Assembly (NCBI GenBank): GCA_027603945.1
Contig: JADIIU010000077.1
Coordinates: 1 to 64,000 of the forward strand
Reading direction: 5' to 3'
DNA length: 64,000 nucleotides
DNA from: Terramyces sp. JEL0728
Taxonomy: Eukaryota > Chytridiomycota > Chytridiomycetes > Rhizophydiales > Terramycetaceae
Made by a program: the position numbers and the translations under genes. Shown piece by piece: positions 9,376 to 18,931 of the stretch (its first letter is position 1; each line of letters starts with the position of its first letter). The notes under the pieces were generated by a model. The model was not told the DNA's origin, did not search any database, and saw nothing but the letters and a program-made list of their open reading frames with translations.

Positions 9376-10299
9376 ATGCAAAAAGAAGAAATCTTTGAAT
9401 ATTTGAATGGAAGCGGATTGCCAGCAATCTTTAAAAATCCTGTCGATGTTGAACAGCTATCAGGAGGTCTTGCTAACCATGTTTGGAAAGTTGGATACTG
9501 CTACCGTTACATTATCTTGAAGCAATACACGGGGTATCTTAAATACAATCCAGATATTAAATTAAGTGAAAACAGATCGCTTATCGAATGGACTGCATTG
9601 TCAGCTGCATACAAGTTGGTGGATGGCTCGAATAATTGGACAGTACCCAAACCACTACATTACGATCGCGACAACCACGTAATCTTCATGGAATACATTA
9701 ATGCTTCCAATCTGTTTTCGCTTCTTGAAAACGCGAGTGATAGAGATATCACGGATGACTTGAAATGGATTTCAAAAGAAATCGAATCGTTTGTAAACGC
9801 ACTAAAGAATATTCAAATTGATCAAGAAATATTGAAAGATTCGGTCGTGTTGCAGTACTATAACCATGATCAGATAAATATCCCGGCCAGGCTAAAAAGT
9901 ATCGGGGTAGATGAAGCAGACATTAACAATTACGTTCAATCACTGGGCAATACTCAAGAACACAGGGTGATATTTGGAGATCTATGGCCAGCTAGTGTAC
10001 TGGTTGACTTTGAAAACAGGAGAATAGCAGTAGTTGACTGGGAAGCATGTCGCGTTGGTTACCAATACAATGATTTCATCCAATTTATGGGCAATCTGTA
10101 TTTAATGGTAAATGGAGAACCATTTCACAACTCCAACGCTCAAAAACTGTTTGATTTGATTCTTAAAGTCTTGCCAGATAAATCAACCAACGCAAAGCTA
10201 AGATTACTCGATATGATCGTTTCATTGTCCCAGTACGATCATTGGAAAGTAAAGGACTTGAAATCAGCTTTGGTAGCTGCCAATAATATAAAATTCTGA
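9376..10299 (+). CDS. choline kinase/aminoglycoside phosphotransferase-like kinase, 307 aa
   Basis: Small-molecule kinase of the APH/choline-kinase superfamily, intronless. Residues ~28-55 form the N-lobe (LSGGLANHVWKVG then YIILKQYTG with the ATP-binding Lys). The hinge region reads VIFMEYINA. The catalytic loop is VIFGDLWPASVLVD, where the usual HGDLxxxNxxxD appears with Gly and Ser replacements (FGDLWPAS). The metal-binding segment is IAVVDWEACRVG. The missing His and Asn in the catalytic loop are shared by some fungal paralogs and may alter the substrate. Candidate substrates are choline, methylthioribose or another small alcohol; sequence does not decide. Confidence 0.75.
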   Translation: MQKEEIFEYLNGSGLPAIFKNPVDVEQLSGGLANHVWKVGYCYRYIILKQYTGYLKYNPDIKLSENRSLIEWTALSAAYKLVDGSNNWTVPKPLHYDRDNHVIFMEYINASNLFSLLENASDRDITDDLKWISKEIESFVNALKNIQIDQEILKDSVVLQYYNHDQINIPARLKSIGVDEADINNYVQSLGNTQEHRVIFGDLWPASVLVDFENRRIAVVDWEACRVGYQYNDFIQFMGNLYLMVNGEPFHNSNAQKLFDLILKVLPDKSTNAKLRLLDMIVSLSQYDHWKVKDLKSALVAANNIKF

Positions 10300-10323
10300 T
10301 TCTATTTCTTTTACGCGTTCTTG

Positions 10324-12042
10324 ATGGATGTTCAGAATGGGAGCAAGGATACTCTCCGAGTCTCAGTTACTAAACTTGCAAGGAACTCCACTGGATTAAC
10401 ACCCAGAACTTCAACAAGCTCAACTAAAAGTACAACAGAGAGATTATCAAAAACAGAGAGTAGACCCAATAGGAGAACTACTGTTTCCACAAAAAATAGG
10501 CCTCAACTTCACACAGCATCGCTTGCCCCTATTGTACAGGACGTAACTTCTTCACCGCCTGCCTCACCGCGCAAGTCTAATGTTGAAATATTTCCGCTGG
10601 ATTTCATTGATCTAGTTGTAACCCCTTCCAAACAAAAGTCTTTTCATAATACCAGCATTGAAGAGCAGCCCAAAGAAGAAGCAATTAATAACATGGAATT
10701 ACCTGTCTTATTCGACGAGAACTTATTTATTGCTGTTGATGCTCCAAAAATTAGACCGGCTGACGATTCCAGTGCTTCCGAGGACGAAACCAAAGTTTTC
10801 ATTCCTCCAATTGTAGAATTAGAAGAGCTTCCTTTAGACTACGAACCATTGGAGCAGTTTAAAGACTTGAACAACTATCAGGATATGGTAGATAGTATTA
10901 GACTTGACTCGCTATCAAGATTGGAGTATTTCGAAATAGATGAGGAGTTGGAGCAAGCTCTTCATTCTGCTCTTGAGACCAACAAAAGTGTTTACTATGT
11001 AAAGTTGGCGTTTGCAGCCGACCTTTTCTGGAGTTCGTTGCCCAAGATGGCCAATTTACTCTACTTGCAAATAGAAAACTTGGACATCAAGCAAACATTT
11101 TTGCTTACAAAATTTTTAGAAAAGAATACCCAATTACAGGCTTTAAATATCTCGTATTGCGATGGCTGCCCATACTTGTGGAAACTAGTGAATGTGCTGC
11201 CCACAGCAAGTAGTTTGCTCTATTTGGAAATAGCTGGATACATGTGTCGTAAAACAGCAAAGGAATTAGGATTGTTGCTCGAAACCTCACGGAATCTGCA
11301 ATATTTAGGAGTATATTTCCTTCCTGGAGAAAACCACATTAGTTTCTTGACAGAGGCACTGAAGAAAAACAAAAATTTAAGGCATTTCGATCTTTTAGAT
11401 AGCCAATTGACATTGGAAGATTGTAAATGCATTTGCGAATCTTTAAAATACCACAAATACTTGGCTAGTATATCGCTGGCGTACTGTGATGTACCATATA
11501 ATACTTCAAAAGAGTTTATTCCAGTTGTAGAATGCAATACGGTATTGGAAACGCTGTCGATACCAGACTACTCTGAACTGGAAGAGCCCATGAAGTTCAA
11601 TACCACTCTTGCACTTCCTGATGACATGCTGCTTTCCAGCGAGCTGGAGATTATCCGATTAAGAAACTTAGGCTTGGCAAAGAAATGTACGGAAATGGCA
11701 AATGGATTATTGCAAATATCTCGTAAACTGCTCTTATTGAATTTAAAACCGGAAATACTCGCCACCATCTTCAACCTATTCATGTATAAACCAATATCCC
11801 TCCAGGACGCCAACCAATTAACAACAACATTGCTGGGAAAAGACTATATCGGGAGATTGAGGTCGCCATTCAAGTTTACAAATACCGAATTAATTAGACG
11901 GTGCTATTATGCGAGAGAGGTCGAAAGGAAAGACGAGTATAATCACTCACTGATAGAAATGCAAAAAACTTTACAAGACGGGCCAGAATGGTTAAAGCGC
12001 TTTACTTTTGAAAATTACTGTAGCCAGCCAAGTGAATTTTAA
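10324..12042 (+). CDS. leucine-rich-repeat protein with disordered N-terminus, 572 aa
   Basis: Intronless. Residues 1-170 are Ser/Thr/Pro/Lys-rich and disordered (KSTTERLSKTESRPNRRTT). Residues ~200-450 hold degenerate ribonuclease-inhibitor-like repeats (for example LLYLQIENLDIK, LQALNISYC, LRHFDLLDSQLTLEDC, LASISLAYCDV). A helical tail follows. No F-box, membrane segment or enzyme domain is seen, and it is not a close relative of the F-box/LRR family at 31-36 kb. The start is the ATG at 10324. Likely a cytosolic interaction scaffold; function not recognised. Confidence 0.7.
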   Translation: MDVQNGSKDTLRVSVTKLARNSTGLTPRTSTSSTKSTTERLSKTESRPNRRTTVSTKNRPQLHTASLAPIVQDVTSSPPASPRKSNVEIFPLDFIDLVVTPSKQKSFHNTSIEEQPKEEAINNMELPVLFDENLFIAVDAPKIRPADDSSASEDETKVFIPPIVELEELPLDYEPLEQFKDLNNYQDMVDSIRLDSLSRLEYFEIDEELEQALHSALETNKSVYYVKLAFAADLFWSSLPKMANLLYLQIENLDIKQTFLLTKFLEKNTQLQALNISYCDGCPYLWKLVNVLPTASSLLYLEIAGYMCRKTAKELGLLLETSRNLQYLGVYFLPGENHISFLTEALKKNKNLRHFDLLDSQLTLEDCKCICESLKYHKYLASISLAYCDVPYNTSKEFIPVVECNTVLETLSIPDYSELEEPMKFNTTLALPDDMLLSSELEIIRLRNLGLAKKCTEMANGLLQISRKLLLLNLKPEILATIFNLFMYKPISLQDANQLTTTLLGKDYIGRLRSPFKFTNTELIRRCYYAREVERKDEYNHSLIEMQKTLQDGPEWLKRFTFENYCSQPSEF

Positions 12043-12046
12043 TAAA

Positions 12047-13847
12047 TTACTCTTTTTTCTTTTCATTATCTTGCACAATCTCCACTTCCTTTTCGCTCGA
12101 CAAGTTATTGGACCGTCTAGAGTTTTTTGAAGATTTTAATCTTGAATTTTTCATTGCAGCTACTTTGGAAGAATAGCTGTGACGACCAAGCTCTTCAAAT
12201 ATCACACTAAAAGTGGATGAAATTAGTCCGGCATACATCCATCCTTCTTTGTGAGAGTTGTTAATGAAGCATGCTCCGATCCACGCTACCGTCAGCAACA
12301 TCCTATGTGCAATCCGGTAGTTTTTACCGATTAATGGCTTTTTGGCTTCTCTGATTATTTCTTTATGCGCAACAGCCATGATTCCAAGCAAAAAGTAGAT
12401 GGATGCAAATGATCCGCAATAAGTAATCTGGAGACCCCTCGATACAGATAAATCGGTGGAATTGTATCCAGTGTCATAAACAGCCGTATGGCCGATGGAA
12501 TGTCCAGCGACTAAAGTATTGTTTGTATAAGAGACTGAAGCGTTGTTTGCATAGGAATACTGATATACCGTGTCTTCCTCATAAATCACCAAAAGTGTTT
12601 CTATGCATCCTGCAAATGCGACCAAAGCAACGTAGAATGGGATATGTGAGAATTTCCACAGCACTTTCCAGAATTTATTGTCGTTTTCTAAAGCATGTAC
12701 TTTGTTAAAATATAAATACCAAAGAATTTGGACGTTTCCAGTCTAAAGTACAAGAAGAATATGTTCATTGCTATCAGAAAGAATACTAGCACATAAACAA
12801 AGAACGTGTACGAATGCTGCTTTGAAAAATCAGTCAATAGGCTTAGAATAAGCTCGCCAAAAATCAACACAACAAATCCACCAATCCTTTCGTGAAAGTG
12901 CTTGATATTAGTTACTGTGTGGATTTTAGAATATTTTGATCTCCAATAATCCAGTCCCAGTCTACTAAGGAATTCAAAAAGCATGCCGCATGCCCATACA
13001 ATAATCATATTCTTGATTCCATCGTCATATCCTGGTTTGAACACATTCACACTGAGATAGAATACTGCTTGGATTGCTCTAATGATTGGCGAGTAGTACA
13101 GTTCTCTACTTTGATAGGGTACAGAGTTATACATGGCGTATAGTATATACAATTCTATCATCAGAATGGAAATAATGTGGCAGCCCAAGAATATCCCAGA
13201 GGTATTTATATCTGGATCAGGATCAAAAGCTATGTCAGCACTATCTTACCGTATTTCACGCAAACCGTCATCAGTATGACTACCCCCAAAACTATCGCGT
13301 TAAACACCTTTCTTGCCATTCCTTTTTGATAAACCCAGTTATTAAGATGGACAAACTCGTCCCAGTGGAAGATGAATGGAATAATCACGAGCACGTACAT
13401 TCCAAAGGAAACCAAGTTAAAATCATGCATTAACGTCCCTACTTTCCTCATTGCTCCAGCGTATATCAGATCAACAAATAACTCAAACCAAAGTACTTTG
13501 GTGTTGAGGGTACTTTTATATATTTTGCCTTGATATTGATACTGCTTAATCTGCGGTCCCGCTGTCCATCGTCGTTTTAAATCGAAATATTCCACATCTT
13601 CCTCGTCACTCTCTTCATCTGAAGATTCTTCACGCTCTTCGCCCTTTGCTTTGATCAAATCTGTGTACAATTTCTCAATATCAAACTCTTTTGAAGTTCT
13701 AGATTCTACTATAAGCTCCTTCAGTAGGGAGATATGCTTTTTAGATCCAGGAATGATTCCTGTTATATTGGAAATGTGGTATACAATCCCATTAACAGTC
13801 AATGTTTCATAATTGTATTCATTTGGAATGATTATATTGTTTTGCAT
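12047..13847 (-). CDS. LtrA-like multi-pass membrane protein, 586 aa
   Basis: Low-temperature-requirement A family membrane protein of unknown transport or sensing role. Exons on the minus strand: 13847-13250, 13229-12720 and 12699-12047, with two 20-nt introns. An acidic cytosolic N-terminus (EESSDEESDEEDVEYFDLKR, ~75-95) is followed by the family entry motif LWFELFVDLIYAGAM, about nine membrane segments, and the diagnostic HFHERIGGFVVLIFGELI motif. The C-terminus is Lys/Ser-rich. The second intron joins FRLETSKFF to VHALENDNKFW, giving a continuous loop between membrane helices. It converges on the LRR gene with only 4 bp between stop codons. Confidence 0.85.
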
Positions 13848-14351
13848 GCAGCGCGTAAACCAATTTCATCATTCTTACTGACAGGCAATTAAAGTATTCA
13901 CTTATTCCAGCTGAGGAAATAAATACAAAAGTTAAATATCCGTTGTCTCAAGGCCGATTTCTCCGACATGTTTAAAACACCCAAGTTTCAGATGTTACCG
14001 CCAGCCAATTCAAATCATTAGAGCGCAAACCAACTTATTTTATTGGCGGCTGTGTCGTACTATTGACAAGCTAAAGGCTTACAGGGCCTAATTCCTCAAT
14101 TGCTTGCTTTATTCTGCTTGGGTGGCGAAGTTAAACTGAGCCCACAGTTAAACCGAAAGCTAATTGCAATGGTAGTAGCTACCAATACGACTGCAAATAA
14201 ACTCTATTATCGCAGGCGGGTATCTGTGCGTCTTTAGTGTGGAATTAAGCGTTTCTGTTTTAATCTAAATCACCCATCCAAAAAAGACCGAGCGTCACAC
14301 ATGGCTTTGACGTGACCTTTAAATGCTCAGAAAAATAATTTCAACCAAACC
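13848..14351. other. 504-bp divergent intergenic region
   Basis: Separates the divergent LtrA-like and GRAM-TM genes. No ORF with coding character, tRNA or repeat seen. A TGACGTGAC element near 14304 could be a bZIP/CRE-like site but is single and unconfirmed. Confidence 0.5.
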
Positions 14352-15199
14352 ATGACGCTCAGGAGGAGGAATACACATTCAGCAACCCCAAAGCTGACAC
14401 CGACAGTGTGGGCGGATCAAATAGTCTCGGAAAGGTCTCCTATTAGCGATCGTTCTTCTATCGACACCACAAGGGAGGCATATGACTGGGATCAAATAAT
14501 AGTGTCAAGAAACAGCGATTCAACAATTTCATCCAGGCCATCATCAGATACTTCATCACCAAGAACGTATGCTGAATCGGTACACGGCGAAGATTCTTCG
14601 ATTTCTGCAGAAATCCAAAAAAACAAAAAGAATACCAGGAAAATGCAACACCTGTTTGGCGACCACATTCCAGAATACGAAATCTGTCTGGCTGGTAATT
14701 AAACATAACAATAGACTTTTCATGTGCGCTATCAAAGGATTTGTTAATCAGACACGGGCGGCTTTATGTAGGAAGGGAATACGTTGCCTTCCACTCTCCA
14801 ATCGCCAACACCAAATTTGTGATGCACGTTTCAGACATTAAAAAAGTATCGCCAAAAACAACCATGCTCATACCTTCGGCAATGCAAATTGAAACTGAAG
14901 ACCTAAATATCCACCTAATGTCATTCATGTTTAGAGATAATGCAATGCAGACCCTAAACACAATCATAACTGCTTATAGAAACAAAATCACCAAAGTCAA
15001 TAAGCTAAAGACTACTGCTCCAGCAGTTCAAGAAGAAAAGGCGGCAAAGAGAGTATTTCCATCTCCCAGTTCGCCGCTCGCGCCTATCTTTTTGATAGGC
15101 GCTATGCTCTGCATTACTATGATCTTGGTTAATGTCGCAATGCTTGTGAGATCAAGCGCCTTGAACCAGATGATACTGGCAGATTTGTCCTCTTTCTAG
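14352..15199 (+). CDS. GRAM-domain tail-anchored membrane protein, 275 aa
   Basis: Exons 14352-14694 and 14715-15199 (20-nt intron). A Ser/Thr-rich disordered N-terminus (1-100) leads into a GRAM domain (~105-215): LFGDHIPEYEICLA, DFSCALSKDLLIRHGRLYV, YVAFHSPI, VMHVSDIKKVSPKTTMLIP. A C-terminal transmembrane segment (PIFLIGAMLCITMILVNVAM, ~238-257) follows. This resembles fungal Ysp2/Lam and animal GRAMD1 sterol-transfer proteins at ER contact sites but lacks the VASt/StART-like lipid domain, so it is a short GRAMD2/3-like form. Likely an ER membrane-contact or lipid-sensing protein. Confidence 0.8.
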
Positions 15200-15244
15200 A
15201 ATGCGAACCTCATAATAAAATTGTACTATACGATATTTTATTGT

Positions 15245-15701
15245 CTACAAGCTGTAAACCAATCGATCATCCTGTTGTTCAAATCCAAAGTGAACAAAAT
15301 AATCGTCCGCGATTCCTGACTCTGCAGTAACATACATTGGCTTTGTTTCCAAAATGTCGTACTTTTTTGTCCTGGCGCTTTCAATCAGCTCCTCGAGCAG
15401 CATTTTTGCCAGTCCGTTCTTTCTGTACGCTGGTAGTACTGCCAAGACTTTAATCGCAATATTTTCTCCTGTCTTTTTTGATGATATACCTCCAACACAA
15501 ATATCGTTAAAGTAGACTGTATTAGAATAAAGTACCTAATCTAGACTCGTTTTGTAAAAAATCATCTTCGATAGGAGTTTCAAAGCAGTACTTGATTATA
15601 GTCTTCAGCTGGCCAATATTGTTTATCGTGAGATCATCCAGTGCTTTGCGGTCCTTTTGAGTGATCTTTAAATTCTGTATCTTGTCTTCCAGTTTTGTCA
15701 T
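15245..15701 (-). CDS. GNAT N-acetyltransferase, NAA50-like, 145 aa
   Basis: Exons 15701-15536 and 15516-15245 (19-nt intron). A compact GNAT fold matching N-alpha-acetyltransferase 50 (San): NNIGQLKTIIKYCFETPIED, then VYFNDICVGGISS (motif D), IAIKVLAVLPAYRKNGLAKML with the acetyl-CoA loop RKNGLA, and the motif B end DDYFVHFGFEQQDDR. Removing the intron joins NESRL to VYFNDI, as in the family. The expected role is N-terminal protein acetylation, in the NatE context. It is divergently transcribed from mitochondrial EF-G2 with 26 bp between start codons. Confidence 0.8.
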
Positions 15702-15727
15702 TTTTGAAAAAGAATTTTTTTTGAAAG

Positions 15728-17987
15728 ATGAACAGTATATTTGGAATATTCAAAAGATATTCCAGTAGTAAGATTAATGTGGATTCCATTAGGAATATAG
15801 GGATCATTGCGCATATTGATGCGGGGAAAACTACTACGACGGAGCGAATGCTGTACTATGTCGGATACACTGACAGGATTGGAAGTATTAATGATTTAAT
15901 TCAGATGTGGATGATGGATCAACAGTTACCGATTTCCTTAAAACGGAAAGGGAGAGAGGAATCACTATCCAATCTGCATGTATTCCTGTTTCGTGGAAGG
16001 GACATCGAGTCAATATAATTGACACTCCTGGCCACGTTGATTTTACGATTGAAGTAGAACGAGCTCTCAGAGTGCTGGATGGAGCAGTTATGATACTAGA
16101 TGGAGTTGCTGGCGTCGAAGCGCAAACAGAAACCGTATGGAACCAATGCAATTCTTACAGAATCCCGCGTATTGCTTTTGTCAACAAAATGGATCGGCAG
16201 GGAGCAAACTTTCAAAGCGCATTCAAATCTCTTGAGCGATTAAAAGGCTGGGGAAAGCCTATTAAAACCCAACTGCCAGTGTACCGGCTGAAAGATAAGC
16301 TTACTACGGATGACAAACTGGGTGGAGAGTTTGAAGGAGTGCTTGATTTACTGGAGAATGTGATGCTGGATTGGAAAAGGGATAAGACTGGTTCAATCGT
16401 CACTCGCACAGCTGTGGACCAGACCCTCCAAGATGTTTGTTCAACCGAACGAGCTAATTTAATTGAATCTCTCTCTGAGCTAGATGAACGAATGGTGGAA
16501 TGCTTTATGGAAGCAGATGACGATATGTCAAAAATATCTGCAAAAGACATTAGAAAAGCTATTCAAAGGTGTACGGTTGCAGGGGCAGTCATACCAGTAT
16601 TCTGTGGTGCTGCATATAAAAACATTGGAGTTCAGCCTATATTAGATGCTGTCGTAGAGTACTTGCCTTCTCCTAACCAAGCACCTGCAGCAATTGCAAA
16701 CACAGCTCATGGAGAAGTGGAGGTTCAACTAGGCGACAAAGACCTGTGCGCATTAGCTTTCAAAGTAGTTTATGACGACAAACGTGGCCCACTTGTCTAT
16801 GTTCGAGTTTACTCTGGTGTGTTAGAATCGCGATCACATATCCAAATTTCTAATTCCAATAGTGAAAAGGAAAGGGCAATGAAGCTGTTGGAAATGTATG
16901 CTGATGATTTCGAAGAAATTCCATTTATCGAAGCAGGAAATATAGGTGTGGTTGTCGGGCTAAAGAAAGTTAAAACTGGTGATACGTTGGTTGGAGTCCA
17001 AGATTCCAGGAAACTGGAATTGCACAGTATTAATATTCCTCCTCCAGTGTTCGTCAGATCGTGCCAAGTTGATTCGACATCTGAAGAAAAAGCATTAGCA
17101 AATGCTCTCCAGCAGTTGCTGCGAGAAGATCCATCGCTGTCTTTAACCGTGAACGAAGAAACAGGACAAACGCTTTTGAGTGGAATGGGAGAGCTGCATC
17201 TTGAAATTGCTGGAGAACGGCTTTTAGAAGTTTACAAGGTAAAATGCAAGCTTGGTAAAGTAGAAATATCGTATAGGGAAACGATTCAAGCTTCACATCT
17301 AGAGTCCCTAAAGTTCAGCAAAGAATTCTTTGGCAAGGAGTTGAAGTGTGATATCCAATTAGAATTCTCCAAGTCAGGGTCTAACGATATCGAAATAGAT
17401 TCGAGGATCAAAGCAAAGGACATCTATCAGGGAAATGAACCAGATCTTAAACTAGAGGTAGCAATAACTTAAAGCAGTTGATTGGAGGATATCCTGCGCC
17501 ATCTGAAATCCAGAGCGCTATTAAAGAAGGAATTCTAAATGGGCTATCTAGGGGCCCAATACTAGGATTCCCTGTTTCGCAAATAGCAGTTAAAGCTACA
17601 AAAATCGGGTTATATAGTCCGCAAGTTTCAAACATCTCGGCTATTAGAGCAGCAGCGCACACATGTGTCCAAAATGCTCTTAAAAACACTGTCTCGCATC
17701 TACTAGAGCCAGTTATGCAAATGAAGATCAGAGTTCCGCCAGAAACTGTTGGGACAGTCAGCAGAGATTTGACAGGCAACAAGCGCGCACTAATAAGCAA
17801 AATTGAGAATGTGGAAGATGCCGTTATGATTGAATGTACTTGCCCTTTAGCGCAATTGGTTGGTTATTCGAGTGGATTGAGAAGCATGACGCAAGGTAAT
17901 GGAAACTTTGTGATGGAGTTGGAGGGCTACCACGTTGTAAGCAAAGATAAAGAGCAGGACATTATCAAATCTATTAGGGGTTACTAG
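15728..17987 (+). CDS. GFM2: mitochondrial elongation factor G2 (ribosome recycling GTPase), 739 aa
   Basis: Exons 15728-15884, 15905-17457 and 17478-17987, both introns 20 nt. The short basic N-terminus ([15 protein letters not shown]) fits mitochondrial import. G-domain motifs: [12 protein letters not shown] (P-loop), [26 protein letters not shown] (switch I with GIT), [16 protein letters not shown]. The GDVDDGDTVTDF-type switch I and the overall sequence point to the EF-G2/MEF2 branch, which acts with mitochondrial RRF to recycle ribosomes, rather than EF-G1. The first intron interrupts switch I. The second has tandem acceptors (AAGCAG), so a one-residue (Gln) variant is possible. The C-terminal domains IV-V are complete. 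Confidence 0.92.
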
Positions 17988-18041
17988 TGTCAGCGTGAAA
18001 TATAACTTTTTTTTTTCGTATAATTTGGTGCAGATCAAATA

Positions 18042-18816
18042 ATGGAAGGTGATTTACTGAAGGATTTGTCTCAAAGTGCCCTGGAAAAGATCGAGAAGCA
18101 GTTATCAAGCATAGTTCCAGTAAAAATCAAGGACGCTACAACTTTGCTACATATAAAAAAGGACGGGAATAAAGTTGAAAAGAAAGCTTCGCGAACCAAA
18201 GTAAAGATTAGGCCGAGCGATAATCTTGGAGCTGCACCGCTGCCGGAAGGGTATATTTCAAGTCTTATGGCGAAACAGCAAGCAGACCCTAAAATTATTG
18301 CACCAACATCTCATGCTGAAAAAGTTCGGATAGCTCGAGAAAAGAGACCGTATGTACCTAAACCGCAAAAGAAAGGAGCTCAGAATGTCCTCCGTGCTGG
18401 GGGTGGTGAAGTATGGGAGGATCCAACGCTTGTATATTGGGACGATAGTAATACCAAATTAATTTCTAGATGATTATAGACTGTTTGCTGGAGACCTGGG
18501 CAATGAAGTGACGGATGAATTACTGGCAAAAGCGTTTGCCAACTACCCGTCTGTTCTCCGTACATATGTCGTGCGCGACAAACGATCTCTTAAATCAAAA
18601 GGATACGGCTTCATTAGTTTTGGAGATCCAGATGATTATGTAAAGGCGATGAAGGAAATGAATGGTTCTGCTGAGCTAATTATAGGCAAATACGTTGGAA
18701 ATAGACCTATTACGCTGAAACGGAGTAGCTGGAAAGACAGACAGGCAGACCCTGAAAATATCGCTAGACAGAAAGAGCTGGCTGAAGTTGCAAAGAACCC
18801 TATTAAAAAGTACTAA
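18042..18816 (+). CDS. RBM42: RBM42-like RNA-binding protein with one RRM, 243 aa
   Basis: Exons 18042-18447, 18470-18664 and 18686-18816. A basic N-terminal region ends in GGGEVWEDPTLVYW, the conserved RBM42 lead-in, followed by one RRM: RLFAGDLGNEVTDELL (RNP2) and SKGYGFISFGDP (RNP1). A WKDRQADPE tail follows. The second intron (18665-18685) is 21 nt with no stop codon, so a naive translation inserts seven residues (SAELIIG) into the invariant MNGKYVGNRPI motif; removing it restores the family sequence. RBM42 proteins associate with spliceosomal tri-snRNP and mRNA. Confidence 0.88.
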
Positions 18817-18931
18817 TAAAATCCATTGTAAATCAATCTTCTCGATATCGAATATAAGCTGGACCGAATTGATGTATTTCTGCGAGTAAATCTCTAGTGG
18901 AGATTCTAGTGTTGGATTGAATCGAACAAAT

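Noticed and set aside
15728..17987. Assignment as mitochondrial EF-G1
   Set aside because: The switch I sequence and overall similarity fit the EF-G2/MEF2 recycling branch better.
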